Part shown: positions 45,397-53,586 of the stretch, one piece after another
Position numbering within the stretch: the stretch's first letter is position 1
Layout: each line of letters starts with the position of its first letter
Assembly: GCF_001624695.1 (NCBI RefSeq)
Contig: NZ_JSEP01000003.1
Location: forward strand, 186,001-250,000
Direction of reading: 5' to 3'
Source: Labrenzia sp. OB1
GTDB taxonomy: Bacteria; Pseudomonadota; Alphaproteobacteria; Rhizobiales; Stappiaceae
DNA length: 64,000 bases
Position numbers and translations under genes: made by a program
Notes under the pieces: model-generated
The model's input: only the letters and a program-made list of their open reading frames with translations
Told to the model about the DNA's origin: nothing
Databases searched by the model: none

Positions 45397-46443
45397 CTAC
45401 ATGCCCGCCGGAAACAGCGCCGGGATTCGTCCAAGTGGCATGAAACCCACGCTCGCGGCGCCACGATCTATCTTCACCGGCAGAGTGATCAGGGCAACGC
45501 CATCCGCGCTTTGTGCAGTCTTCAGGCTGCCGATAAAGCTTTCCAGAAGCGCGAAGGTTTGATCCTTCGGCGGGAACAATGGCTTGAGCGACTGCAGCAA
45601 AGCCGTTGCATTGCCAAGTGTCAGCGCAACGCTGCCTGACAGCGTCCCGTCACCGTGAACCAGTATTTCGCCGCTGGACGAGACGGAACTGCTCCCCATG
45701 GACGCTTCGAGGAGATCCAGTCTTACGGGCAGGTCTTCACCGTTCATGCGGACGAGAGTGGCAAGATCCGCACCCGCCAGCAGGACGGTTCCTCCAACAA
45801 TCCGGATGCTGCCGCGCAGATCGACCGTGTCCAGAAGATCCGGCAGGGACACCAGCTTCAGCGCATCAATCGAGACATAACCATCCAGTGCACCGGCCAG
45901 ATCCGGTGCTTCGCGTATATGAACTTCGGCCTTCTCTGCTGAAAACACACCCGCGGAGACGGCATTTTCAATGGCAGCTTCCGGCTTCCGGACAACCGCA
46001 TTGAGCTCGCCCAGCGCGTTCTCTCGAAATTTCAGGCTGGCCCGGCCAGTCTCCCATGCGATGTTACCGGAAACACCTGTCATCGGACTGATCAAAGCCG
46101 CCGGCGTCTTGGCCTCGAAGATCACGTGTCGGGGATTATAGACCAATGCAACCGCATGCAGTCCACCGAGCGATGCGGCAGTCCCGTCGCGGTCACGCGA
46201 GCGCATGTCCGTGCAACTGACTTCATAACGGAAGGGATAACCGCGTATGGCAAGATCCGCGCAGGAGACCACCAGTCCGGCTCCCGCCATCCGGGTCAAT
46301 TGCAGGTCGAGTTGATCGGCCAGGACCGAACGGCCGTAAACCCAGGCGGCGGACCAGCCGGCCGTCACCAGGACAACGGCGGCCAACAGGAAAATGTAGC
46401 GGCGTTTCGTTGATTTTGTTGACTTTTTCACGGCAGACGTCAC
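45397..46443 (-). CDS. DUF2125 domain protein
   Basis: A 348-aa protein with a basic start (KKSTKSTKRRY), one membrane segment (about 16-38) and a long periplasmic part. GLVVSCADLAIRGYPFRYEVSCTDM is the DUF2125 signature, with two Cys that could pair. The family is alphaproteobacterial and likely envelope-located (AsmA-like repeats have been suggested); no function is established. GTG start at 46443. Divergent from chaC. Confidence 0.85.
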   Translation of the reverse strand: MTSAVKKSTKSTKRRYIFLLAAVVLVTAGWSAAWVYGRSVLADQLDLQLTRMAGAGLVVSCADLAIRGYPFRYEVSCTDMRSRDRDGTAASLGGLHAVALVYNPRHVIFEAKTPAALISPMTGVSGNIAWETGRASLKFRENALGELNAVVRKPEAAIENAVSAGVFSAEKAEVHIREAPDLAGALDGYVSIDALKLVSLPDLLDTVDLRGSIRIVGGTVLLAGADLATLVRMNGEDLPVRLDLLEASMGSSSVSSSGEILVHGDGTLSGSVALTLGNATALLQSLKPLFPPKDQTFALLESFIGSLKTAQSADGVALITLPVKIDRGAASVGFMPLGRIPALFPAGM

Positions 46444-46617
46444 CTTTCGAGCACTCCCTGTTGCATTGGGCGGTCACGATCGATGCGCCGTATCGCGCGG
46501 TGCGCCTTGCCAAGTGAACTGTTTATCGCCATCAAATGAATCCATATTGGTGGGACATGCTCCAAAGGCTTGCGTCGATGTGACTCGATACGCCTGCGGA
46601 AACTATGACAGGACGAT

Positions 46618-47148
46618 ATGAGCGATTTTTGGGTATTTGGCTACGGATCATTGATGTGGAATCCGGGATTTGACCACCTGCGCACCGAGCAGGCGCTCCT
46701 GAGGGGAGCTCATCGGGCGCTGTGTGTTTATTCCTGGGTTCACCGCGGCACCCAGGAACGGCCTGGGCTTGTCTTCGGCCTCGACAATGGCGGTGCCTGT
46801 CATGGCAAGGCCTATCAGGTGTCCGCCGACATCTGGCCGCAAACGCTCGATTATCTGCGTGCCCGCGAGCAGGCCACGATGGTTTACAAGGAGCATTGGC
46901 ATCCGGTCGAGCTCGTAAGCGGTGAAAAGGTGGAAGCACTCGTCTACATGGTCGATCACGGCCACCCGCAATATGCCGGCGCTCTGCCGCTGGAAGAGCA
47001 ACTGGGCATCGTGAGCGGTGCGGTCGGACAATCCGGTGCAAATCCGGAATATGTCCTCAACACCGCCGCCCACCTTGAGAAGTTGGGCATCACGGACACC
47101 GCTCTGGCTTCCCTTGCCGCACGGCTGAACGGCAAATCGGAGACTTAA
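46618..47148 (+). CDS. Gamma-glutamylcyclotransferase, ChaC type
   Basis: A 176-aa ChaC-family enzyme that cleaves glutathione to 5-oxoproline and Cys-Gly. The substrate-binding loop VFGYGSLMWNPGF is at residues 5-17, and the catalytic Glu is probably in one of the acidic stretches YLRAREQ or VYKEHWHP. Length suits ChaC rather than the shorter GGCT. It starts 11-12 bases after an AGGA. A candidate dispersed repeat begins 5 bases after its stop. Confidence 0.88.
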   Translation: MSDFWVFGYGSLMWNPGFDHLRTEQALLRGAHRALCVYSWVHRGTQERPGLVFGLDNGGACHGKAYQVSADIWPQTLDYLRAREQATMVYKEHWHPVELVSGEKVEALVYMVDHGHPQYAGALPLEEQLGIVSGAVGQSGANPEYVLNTAAHLEKLGITDTALASLAARLNGKSET

Positions 47149-47152
47149 GGCG

Positions 47153-47254
47153 TGTCGCGTTTAGACGGATTCACCTAGTTCTGGAAAACGCTCGAGGCAG
47201 CGTTTGAATTGCAAATGCGTTCGGGTGGGTTCCTGAACTAAATTTAACGCGACA
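47153..47254. repeat. Candidate MITE-like repeat, copy A
   Basis: A 102-base non-coding element with perfect 9-bp terminal inverted repeats (TGTCGCGTT at 47153-47161, its complement at 47246-47254). Its interior aligns end to end with 53402-53504; the core 47194-47224 matches 53442-53472 at 25 of 31 bases. It sits between convergent chaC and plsC. Confidence 0.55.
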
Positions 47255-47285
47255 GGCACCGGCACCAAGTTCAACAAACAAGAAC

Positions 47286-48080
47286 TTATTTGTTGAGCTC
47301 GGTACCCGTTTCGCGGGCCTGCCTGAGCTTGTCCGCCTGTTCCAGCACCGGCGACGGGGTTGCCGCCTGCCGCGCTTCCTCAAGCAGACGGTCGCTTGCC
47401 GTTTCAATGTCCGCCACAATACGCGTCTGAAAGACATCGGCCGGGAGCCCGGGCTCGATTTGCGGCAGAATTTCCACAATCACCGTTCCCGGATAGACCC
47501 TCCAGGACGATCGCGGCCAATACAGCCCTGCATTATGGGCAATCGGCACGACAGGACACTTCAGATCCCGGTAGAGATGCGCGATGCCGAACTTGTATTT
47601 GGGTTCCGCACCGGCCGGACGGCGGGTGCCTTCCGGGAAGATCAGGATCTGTCGCCCTTCCGCGATGGCCTGCTTGGCCGACAGCATCATCGCTGCCAGG
47701 GCTTCCGAACGTTTGCCGCGGTTGATGGCGATCTGTCGGTACTTCGCGGTGTACCAGCCGAAAATCGGTATCCAGCGCAACTCACGCTTGAGAATGAAGG
47801 TGGGGCTGGAAAAGAGCGGAATGAGCGCAACCGTTTCCCAGGCCGACTGGTGTTTCATGGCGGCAATAAACCCGCCCGGAGGAAGGTTCTCCCGGCCGCG
47901 CAGCTCCACCTTGATGCCTGCGACAAGGCGCATAAGAAGCTGCAAGGCTTTGGACCAGAGCGGCACGACCCACCAGCCCCATTTGCGCGGCAGCAGCAGC
48001 ACGGGAGAAAACAGGATCATCAGAACCAGATTGAGAACGTAAAAAAGGATCTGGAACAGGGTGGAGCGCAGAAGAATCAT
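47286..48080 (-). CDS. plsC: 1-acyl-sn-glycerol-3-phosphate acyltransferase
   Basis: Acylates lysophosphatidic acid to phosphatidic acid at the inner membrane (264 aa). An N-terminal hydrophobic region (about 5-32) is followed by motif I KHQSAWE (an H-x4-E version of the usual H-x4-D), INRGKR, motif III FPEGTRRPAG, and PVVPIAHNAG. The HX4E variant is known in other proteobacterial PlsC proteins. It lies 78 bases downstream of the YdcF gene in the ftsE-ftsX-ydcF-plsC order of rhizobia. Confidence 0.9.
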   Translation of the reverse strand: MILLRSTLFQILFYVLNLVLMILFSPVLLLPRKWGWWVVPLWSKALQLLMRLVAGIKVELRGRENLPPGGFIAAMKHQSAWETVALIPLFSSPTFILKRELRWIPIFGWYTAKYRQIAINRGKRSEALAAMMLSAKQAIAEGRQILIFPEGTRRPAGAEPKYKFGIAHLYRDLKCPVVPIAHNAGLYWPRSSWRVYPGTVIVEILPQIEPGLPADVFQTRIVADIETASDRLLEEARQAATPSPVLEQADKLRQARETGTELNK

Positions 48081-48157
48081 GGCACCTGAATTACTGGAAC
48101 AGTCAGCTCACGGCAAGATGTCCCCGGGACCGAGTCAGGCCATCGTCCCGACGGCTG

Positions 48158-48889
48158 TCAGTTCACGCCCTGCAGGGTCAACCGGAGTCGGGCGACGCTA
48201 TACTTCACATACTCGCGCATGAGAAGCCAGATCGTTGCCGGTTCCCTGTACCATTCCTCCAGTTTCAGGTCCTTGGAGAAGACGGGATAGGCAATGAGTT
48301 CGACTTTCGGCAGGGCACCGGACAGTTCCACCCTGGCCCGTGGCAGGTGATAGGCGCTGGTAACGACCAGAAGCGAGGAAAATCCGTTTTTGCGGACCCA
48401 GCTTGCCGTTTCCGTTGCATTTCCGGCGGTATTGAGCGCAACCCTGTCGAGCTCAACGGTGCTTTTTTTCAGCGGCATGCGCGAGGAAGTGACGGCGGCA
48501 AGCTGCTCCCGGGTCGTCCCCGGATGAACGCCGGAGATCAGCAGCCGGTTCGCCCTGCCTTCTTCCAGAAGACGCACAGCTTCGTTAACCCGGGCGTGTC
48601 CGCCCGTCAGAACGACGATTGCATCGGCGTTTGCCGTATGAGGAACCTGAACCCCTGCGATCCTGTTGGCAAAAAGCACGAAATGGACGACAGTCCCGGC
48701 CAGCAAAGCCGTCACCAGAGTGACAGCCAACACGCGCAGCCCGAACCGTCTCTTGCGCCTTTCCCCAGACTGCATCTCGGTCCTGCTGTCCGAAACCGCA
48801 GCCTGCGATGCGGACGCACGACGTTCCGCAGCGATGGAAACACCATCGTCCAAAGCGGGGTCTATGGCTGTGTCGGCATGTATCATCAC
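48158..48889 (-). CDS. YdcF/SanA/ElyC-family (DUF218) protein
   Basis: A 243-aa protein: cytosolic basic N-terminus (about 1-50), one membrane segment (about 52-74) and a periplasmic DUF218 domain. Core motifs are ADAIVVLTGGHARVNEAVRLLEEGRANRLLISG and NTAGNATETASWVRKNGFSSLLVVTSAYHLPRA. E. coli relatives affect envelope integrity and peptidoglycan precursor homeostasis, but biochemistry is unsettled. It lies between ftsX and plsC. Confidence 0.88.
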   Translation of the reverse strand: MMIHADTAIDPALDDGVSIAAERRASASQAAVSDSRTEMQSGERRKRRFGLRVLAVTLVTALLAGTVVHFVLFANRIAGVQVPHTANADAIVVLTGGHARVNEAVRLLEEGRANRLLISGVHPGTTREQLAAVTSSRMPLKKSTVELDRVALNTAGNATETASWVRKNGFSSLLVVTSAYHLPRARVELSGALPKVELIAYPVFSKDLKLEEWYREPATIWLLMREYVKYSVARLRLTLQGVN

Positions 48890-49103
48890 GCAACTATGAT
48901 AAGTGATTCGGCCAATTTCGCGGCATAGGTCGGTATTGATGTATCAGCGATTCGCCTCGTGCAAGTAGCGACCGATCCCGAACCGGACGAACGCGCAAGC
49001 AATGTTGGCCGGTTTTCCAGCGCAATGGAAGCGTTGAGGACTACCAAACCCGCAATTCAATCGGGATTTCCGGACGATACCCGTTTTTTTCCGCCCCGCA
49101 GGG

Positions 49104-50144
49104 TCAGTCCACTTTGGCCAGATGCGCCTTCACGGCCAGGCCGGAAGTGAGCGCGGTTAAAATGGCCACGAGAAAAACAACACCGAAGACGCCGAAGTAC
49201 CCCGGCAGGCTGACGGATATGCCACCGAAGAGCGCCGACATCTGGTCGGAACCGGCCTGACCCGACCCTTGCCGGGTGAGCATGTCCATGATGACGAAAC
49301 TGACGATCGCGGCGACACCTCCCGACACGCCTCCCTTCAGCCCGAGCATCAGGAAATGCCGTTGAAACTCTCGTGCGATGAAGCCGTCTTCCGCACCGAC
49401 GAAATGCAGCACAGAAACAACATCCTTGTTGCCCGCCATGGCCGACTGAGTGGCGAAGACGACGCTGAGCACCATGGAGCTGAGGACGAGGATCATGATG
49501 GCGATACCGGCGGCGACCACCGCGCCCGCCATGGCTGAAAGACGTGAGGTCCAGATCGAATGATCGTCGACACTCGCACCGGTCACATTCCGGCTCACCG
49601 TTTGCTTGAGCTGTTCCAGGTTCAACTCTGCCGGGTCGCCGACGTTGATCTGGATAAGCCGGGGGACCGGAAGTCCGTCGAGTTGCAGACCTTCTCCCAG
49701 CCAGGGCTCCAGAAGTGCCTTGGTTTCCGCATCCGACAGGGCGCGAACCGAATCGATGCCCGGAAACTCCTGGGCCAGGGCGACCGCCTTGTCGATCTCG
49801 CGCAGCATGTCGACGCCTTCTGTCGGACGGATCTGGATGGTGATTTCGCGCACCAGATCGTTCTGCCAGGCATCGGCGGCGTCCCAGACGACGGACACCC
49901 CGCCGACGGTCAGGCAGGCAAGAAAGCTCATGATGGCGACGACAAGGGTCAACGCCCGCCCGGCGACCGATTGCGGCGGAACGATTGCGGCGGCCGGGCG
50001 AAGCCGGGCGTCGTCGCTCCCATCCGGATCCTTCGGTCTCGGTGACGCCTTGCGCTTCGGACGTTTCGGCCGCTCCTTGCGGCGCGGCGACTTGACGTCC
50101 GCAGCGCTCGCCCGGCGCTTTTTTGTATCGTCCGGCTGTGCCAT
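49104..50144 (-). CDS. ftsX: Cell division ABC transporter permease FtsX
   Basis: A 346-aa FtsX: a long cytosolic basic N-terminus (about 1-55, Lys/Arg/Pro-rich), four membrane segments (about 57-80, 215-245, 270-300, 315-340) and a large periplasmic loop (about 80-210). FtsEX senses the divisome and activates septal amidases or their activators. ATG at 50144 has AGGAA upstream and sits 7 bases after the ftsE stop. The strongly basic N-terminal tail is longer than in E. coli. Confidence 0.92.
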   Translation of the reverse strand: MAQPDDTKKRRASAADVKSPRRKERPKRPKRKASPRPKDPDGSDDARLRPAAAIVPPQSVAGRALTLVVAIMSFLACLTVGGVSVVWDAADAWQNDLVREITIQIRPTEGVDMLREIDKAVALAQEFPGIDSVRALSDAETKALLEPWLGEGLQLDGLPVPRLIQINVGDPAELNLEQLKQTVSRNVTGASVDDHSIWTSRLSAMAGAVVAAGIAIMILVLSSMVLSVVFATQSAMAGNKDVVSVLHFVGAEDGFIAREFQRHFLMLGLKGGVSGGVAAIVSFVIMDMLTRQGSGQAGSDQMSALFGGISVSLPGYFGVFGVVFLVAILTALTSGLAVKAHLAKVD

Positions 50145-50151
50145 TTCCTGC

Positions 50152-50811
50152 CTAGTCAAAGATCGCGAGACGCCCGTCCGTGAGAACCATGCGTCTGGCA
50201 TCAACCTGTTCCAGAAGAGTGATGTCGTGCGTCGCTATCACCACGGAAGTGCCGAGTTTGTTCAATTCGATGAAAAGACGCAACAACCGTCGCGCCAGCG
50301 GTGGATCGACATTTCCCGTGGGCTCATCCGCCAGCAACACCTCGGGCCGGGTAATCAGTGCGCGGGCGATCGCCGCACGCTGCTTTTCGCCCCCGGACAG
50401 AACCGGCGGCAGGACGTGCATGCGCTCACCCAGGCCCACCCACTTGAGGAGGTCGATCACGTCCGACCGGTATTCGCTCTCCTCCTTGCCACCCACCCGC
50501 AGCGGCAGGGCGACATTTTCGTAGGTCGTCAGATGGTTGAGCAGGCGGAAATCCTGGAAAACCACCCCGATCTTGCGCCGCAGCGCCGGCAGTTCCTGCT
50601 TCTCGATGATACTCAGGTCGCGGTTGAAAACCTTGATCAGGCCGCGTGTCGGCCGCAGCGACATGAACAGAAGTCTGATCAGGCTGGTTTTTCCGGCCCC
50701 GGAAGGACCGGTCAGGAACTGAAACGACTGCTGTTCGATCTGAAATGTCAGATCCTGCAGGATCTCGGGACCCATCCCATATCTCAATCCGACATTTTCG
50801 AAGCGGATCAC
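50152..50811 (-). CDS. ftsE: Cell division ATP-binding protein FtsE
   Basis: ATPase (219 aa) of the FtsEX divisome complex. Walker A GPSGAGKTSLIRLL (about 37-50), signature LSGGEKQRAAIARAL, Walker B VLLADEPTGNVDP, and the His switch in VIATHD are all intact. GTG start with CAGGAG upstream. A perfect TTAA-N7-TTAA CtrA-type box lies 43-57 bases upstream, so control by the cell-cycle regulator CtrA is likely. ftsX follows by 7 bases. Confidence 0.94.
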   Translation of the reverse strand: MIRFENVGLRYGMGPEILQDLTFQIEQQSFQFLTGPSGAGKTSLIRLLFMSLRPTRGLIKVFNRDLSIIEKQELPALRRKIGVVFQDFRLLNHLTTYENVALPLRVGGKEESEYRSDVIDLLKWVGLGERMHVLPPVLSGGEKQRAAIARALITRPEVLLADEPTGNVDPPLARRLLRLFIELNKLGTSVVIATHDITLLEQVDARRMVLTDGRLAIFD

Positions 50812-50853
50812 AAGTGCGACTCCTGTTGATGGACCGACGCTACGACCTGGGCG

Positions 50854-50868
50854 TTAACGCTGCATTAA
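50854..50868. promoter_or_regulatory. CtrA-type box upstream of ftsE
   Basis: TTAA at 50854-50857 and TTAA at 50865-50868 are separated by exactly seven bases, the consensus bound by phosphorylated CtrA in alphaproteobacteria. The box is 43 bases upstream of the ftsE GTG. Confidence 0.65.
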
Positions 50869-50962
50869 TCATATAAAGGTCCATTGGACAGCTGAAACCC
50901 CGTCACGGGATTTGCCGGTCTTTGTCCAGTATTTCCTGCCGAAAGGCGACCTTCGCCGGCCG

Positions 50963-50990
50963 GACCGCCCTGACAAGACCGCCCTGACAA
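50963..50990. repeat. 14-bp tandem duplication
   Basis: GACCGCCCTGACAA occurs twice in direct contact (50963-50976 and 50977-50990), followed by another GAC. It is non-coding; slippage origin is likely. Confidence 0.7.
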
Positions 50991-51399
50991 GACGAGGGAG
51001 AGCGCACCGCATGAAACAGAATCTGTTTGAGGAGCGCGCGGAAAAACCATGCAAGCGATAGATCAAGTTGCGCAGCCCGTGAAGCGTCAAGTCGCCTGCC
51101 GCGCTTTCGAACCGGCGAGGGAACCGTGGGGTCGTTCAGCACGCTTTCGCCGTTCCGGCGCGATACCATCGTGGAAAACACCGGGAAGCAGCCGCACTTT
51201 CCTGTGCTTTTCTTCAATTGAAGACCGATCCGCGGCGCAATCATGATAACCGTTAACCTGACTTGGTTGCGATCTGGTGGACAATGGCAGGGTGTTCCCG
51301 CACTTGAGAGCGATCGATCTGCTTTCCCGTGAATTGCATGAAGCATGTGATGTTGATGAACGAACCGTTTGAGCAAGCCATGACGAAAGGTCTTCGCCG

Positions 51400-52344
51400 A
51401 TGAAGATCACCTGTCCGGACTGCAGTACGTCCTACGAGATCAAGGCGGAAGCGGTCGGCCCGGAAGGCCGCAGCGTGAAATGCGCCAAATGCGGAAATCG
51501 CTGGTTTGTCTCTTCCGAAGACGAAGAAGGCACAATAGACTTCGAAGCTGCGGACGAGCCCGTTGAAGCTGCCGCACCGGAGGACGCTGGCGAAGCCGCC
51601 GAGGAAGCGGACTGGACAGCCGACGCCGAAGAGGATTCCGGCGCCTCTGCTCTTGAGGAAGAACCGGCCGATCCCGACATGGGGGGAGAAGATCCTCCCG
51701 ATATCACATCGCCTTCACCGGTCGCCATGTCACCCGCCACATCCGACGAAGGCAAGTTCGCCGAGGACCTGCGGGAGGAAGAAGGGGCCGGAGACGATAT
51801 TGAATCGCTTGCCAAGCGTCCCAAGATTATCGTCAACCCGAACAAGTTTCGCCGCGACCACATAAGCACGGTGATCAACTGGCTCTTCCGGCGCAATTTC
51901 CGACGACTGGGTGGATTCACCCTGTTCGGCTTCGCGCTGGTCGCCTGCCTCCTGCTCGTGCTGATGCGGGACAATATTGTCAAGCAATCGCCGGATCTGG
52001 CCAGCCTGTTCCAGATGATCGGCTTCGACGTCAACCTGCGCGGTCTGGAATTCAGGAACCTCAGGACCTTTACCGAAGTCGAAGACGGTAATCGTGTGCT
52101 TGTCGTCGAGGGTTCGATCCGTAACATTCTCGAAGAGACCAACGTGGTTCCCGCGATCCGGCTCGCCATTCGCAGCGACGATATGCAGGAAGTTTACGCC
52201 TGGACCGTGGAGCCCCGCACCAGATCCCTTAACGCCCTTGATGAAACAAGGTTCAGAACCATCCTTTCCGATCCGCCCACAGGGGCGACCGATATACAGG
52301 TCCGGTTCGTGGACCGCGGCAACAAGCAAATAGTTCTCGAGTGA
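51400..52344 (+). CDS. Zinc-ribbon (MJ0042-type) and DUF3426 protein
   Basis: A 314-aa protein. An N-terminal zinc finger has CPDCSTSYEIKAEAV..VKCAKCGNRW (CxxC..CxxC within residues 5-34). An acidic low-complexity linker (about 45-135) and one membrane segment (about 173-193) follow, then a periplasmic DUF3426 domain with NVVPAIRLAIRSDD. The layout suggests a cytosolic zinc finger linked to an exported domain; no function known. It is divergent from ftsE and next to hpt, a conserved rhizobial arrangement. Confidence 0.85.
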   Translation: MKITCPDCSTSYEIKAEAVGPEGRSVKCAKCGNRWFVSSEDEEGTIDFEAADEPVEAAAPEDAGEAAEEADWTADAEEDSGASALEEEPADPDMGGEDPPDITSPSPVAMSPATSDEGKFAEDLREEEGAGDDIESLAKRPKIIVNPNKFRRDHISTVINWLFRRNFRRLGGFTLFGFALVACLLLVLMRDNIVKQSPDLASLFQMIGFDVNLRGLEFRNLRTFTEVEDGNRVLVVEGSIRNILEETNVVPAIRLAIRSDDMQEVYAWTVEPRTRSLNALDETRFRTILSDPPTGATDIQVRFVDRGNKQIVLE

Positions 52345-52346
52345 CC

Positions 52347-52910
52347 ATGACAACCGATATTCTCACTTTGTTCGATGAAGACGCCATCGCCGTGCGGGTC
52401 GCCTCGCTGGCGGAGGAAATCGCCGAAGGGCACGCGAAGGATCTGCTGGTCGTAGCCGTGCTCAAGGGCAGCTTCATCTTTGCGGCCGATCTTGTCCGCG
52501 CCATGCACCGGGCGGGCCTGGAGCCGGAAATGGAATTCATCCATCTGTCGTCCTACGGCGCCGGAACGGAAGGCTCGGAGGCCATCCGGGTCCTGCGCGA
52601 TGTCGAAAGTGATGTTAACGACCGCGATATCATTTTGGTGGATGATATTCTCGAATCAGGCCGCACGCTCGCTTTTGCCAAGGAACGGCTCATGAGCCGC
52701 GGCGCCCGCTCGGTTAAAATAGCGGCGTTACTCGACAAACCCGAGCGCCGCAAAGCTGCCATATCTGCAGACTATGTCGGTTTTGCTTGTCCAGATAAGT
52801 TCGTCGTCGGATATGGCATGGATATGGGTCACGCTTGGCGGCAGTTGCCCTATATTGGATACGTCGTTGCCTCGGACGAGGCGTCAGCAGACGGAAAGAC
52901 AGGAGAGTGA
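52347..52910 (+). CDS. hpt: Hypoxanthine phosphoribosyltransferase
   Basis: Salvages hypoxanthine (and guanine) to nucleotide with PRPP; 187 aa. The PRPP-binding loop DIILVDDILESGRTLAFAKE is intact, with VAVLKGSFIFAADL (first loop) and KFVVGYGMDM near the end. ATG at 52347 is chosen; a GTG at 52341 overlapping the previous stop would add two residues. A CpdR-like regulator begins 3 bases after its stop. Purine synthesis gene purH is at 24-25 kb. Confidence 0.92.
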   Translation: MTTDILTLFDEDAIAVRVASLAEEIAEGHAKDLLVVAVLKGSFIFAADLVRAMHRAGLEPEMEFIHLSSYGAGTEGSEAIRVLRDVESDVNDRDIILVDDILESGRTLAFAKERLMSRGARSVKIAALLDKPERRKAAISADYVGFACPDKFVVGYGMDMGHAWRQLPYIGYVVASDEASADGKTGE

Positions 52911-52912
52911 GC

Positions 52913-53308
52913 ATGGCTCGCATTCTTCTTACGGAAGACGATGAGGCGGTCCGCAGCTTCGTGAAGCGTGCCCTGGAACTTGACGGGCATAGCGTCGAAG
53001 CGGCTGAAGACGGTGGAGAAGCGGTGGAAATCCTGACCCGCAACAAGGGCGGTTACGATCTCCTGCTATCCGACATCAAGATGCCCGTCATGGACGGCAT
53101 CGCGCTCGCACTTCAGGCCGCGCGCGACTATCCGCGCATGCCTATCCTGCTGATGACCGGTTTCGCCGACCAGAGGGAACGGGCAAACGGCCTGGACGCA
53201 CTGGTGCATGACGTGGTCACCAAGCCGTTTTCGCTCGCCGATATCCGCAGGGCGGTGCGCAACGCCATCGCGGGAGAGACGATACGGGAGACCCGTCGCT
53301 ACGCTTGA
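52913..53308 (+). CDS. Single-domain response regulator, CpdR-like
   Basis: A 131-aa receiver-only protein. Acidic pocket residues are in LLTEDDEAVRSF (D10/D11 region), the phospho-acceptor Asp in LLLSDIKMPVMDG (about residue 53), and Lys in VTKPFSL. The start MARILLTEDDEAVRSFVKRA matches CpdR, which in Caulobacter and rhizobia controls ClpXP localisation and CtrA degradation. Homology is to the family only; the usual paralogue could be elsewhere. Translated just after hpt and followed by a strong terminator. Confidence 0.78.
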   Translation: MARILLTEDDEAVRSFVKRALELDGHSVEAAEDGGEAVEILTRNKGGYDLLLSDIKMPVMDGIALALQAARDYPRMPILLMTGFADQRERANGLDALVHDVVTKPFSLADIRRAVRNAIAGETIRETRRYA

Positions 53309-53337
53309 GGTCCGGACAGGTCTGCCAATAGAAATTG

Positions 53338-53372
53338 ATCCCGCCTGAACAATCTATTCCGGCGGGTTTTTT
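53338..53372 (+). terminator. Intrinsic terminator after the CpdR-like gene
   Basis: CCCGCC (53340-53345) pairs with GGCGGG (53361-53366), extended by a GAA/TTC inner pairing, and is followed by TTTTTTC (53367-53373), 30 bases after the stop. Confidence 0.88.
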
Positions 53373-53401
53373 CTATTGTGAAAGCGTTGCACGTTTGCGA
53401 A

Positions 53402-53504
53402 GTCTCGCGCTCAAACGCATTCAAGGTTCAGGATAATTCCCGAGACAGCGTTTGCCTTGCGAATGCCGTCGGACGATCTCCTGGGTTCGCCTTTTGACGC
53501 AACA
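53402..53504. repeat. Candidate MITE-like repeat, copy B
   Basis: A 103-base element in the same relation to a plus-strand gene as copy A at 47153-47254, and alignable along its full length (core 53442-53472). Its terminal inverted repeats are more decayed (CTCGCGCTCAAA against the complement of TTTTGACGCAAC). Confidence 0.5.
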
Positions 53505-53586
53505 TGCCCAAGAGCGAGCTACCGGGCGGTTTTCACAACCCCGCGAACGTCCGGCAATGCAGGTACCAGAGACACTCCGGACCCGG

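Larger units (their letters stand above)
50812..51399. other. 588-base divergent intergenic region
   Basis: Lies between ftsE (minus) and the DUF3426 gene (plus). It holds a CtrA-type box near ftsE, a 14-base tandem duplication, and a single CtrA-like half-site (GTTAACC at about 51251-51257) nearer the plus-strand gene. Open frames here on both strands lack ribosome sites and family resemblance. An unannotated small RNA is possible but not demonstrable by eye. Confidence 0.5.

Noticed and set aside
50903-51376. 157-codon minus-strand frame in the ftsE/DUF3426 gap
   Set aside because: Composition is unlike the neighbours, includes the tandem duplication, and no ribosome site or family pattern is present.
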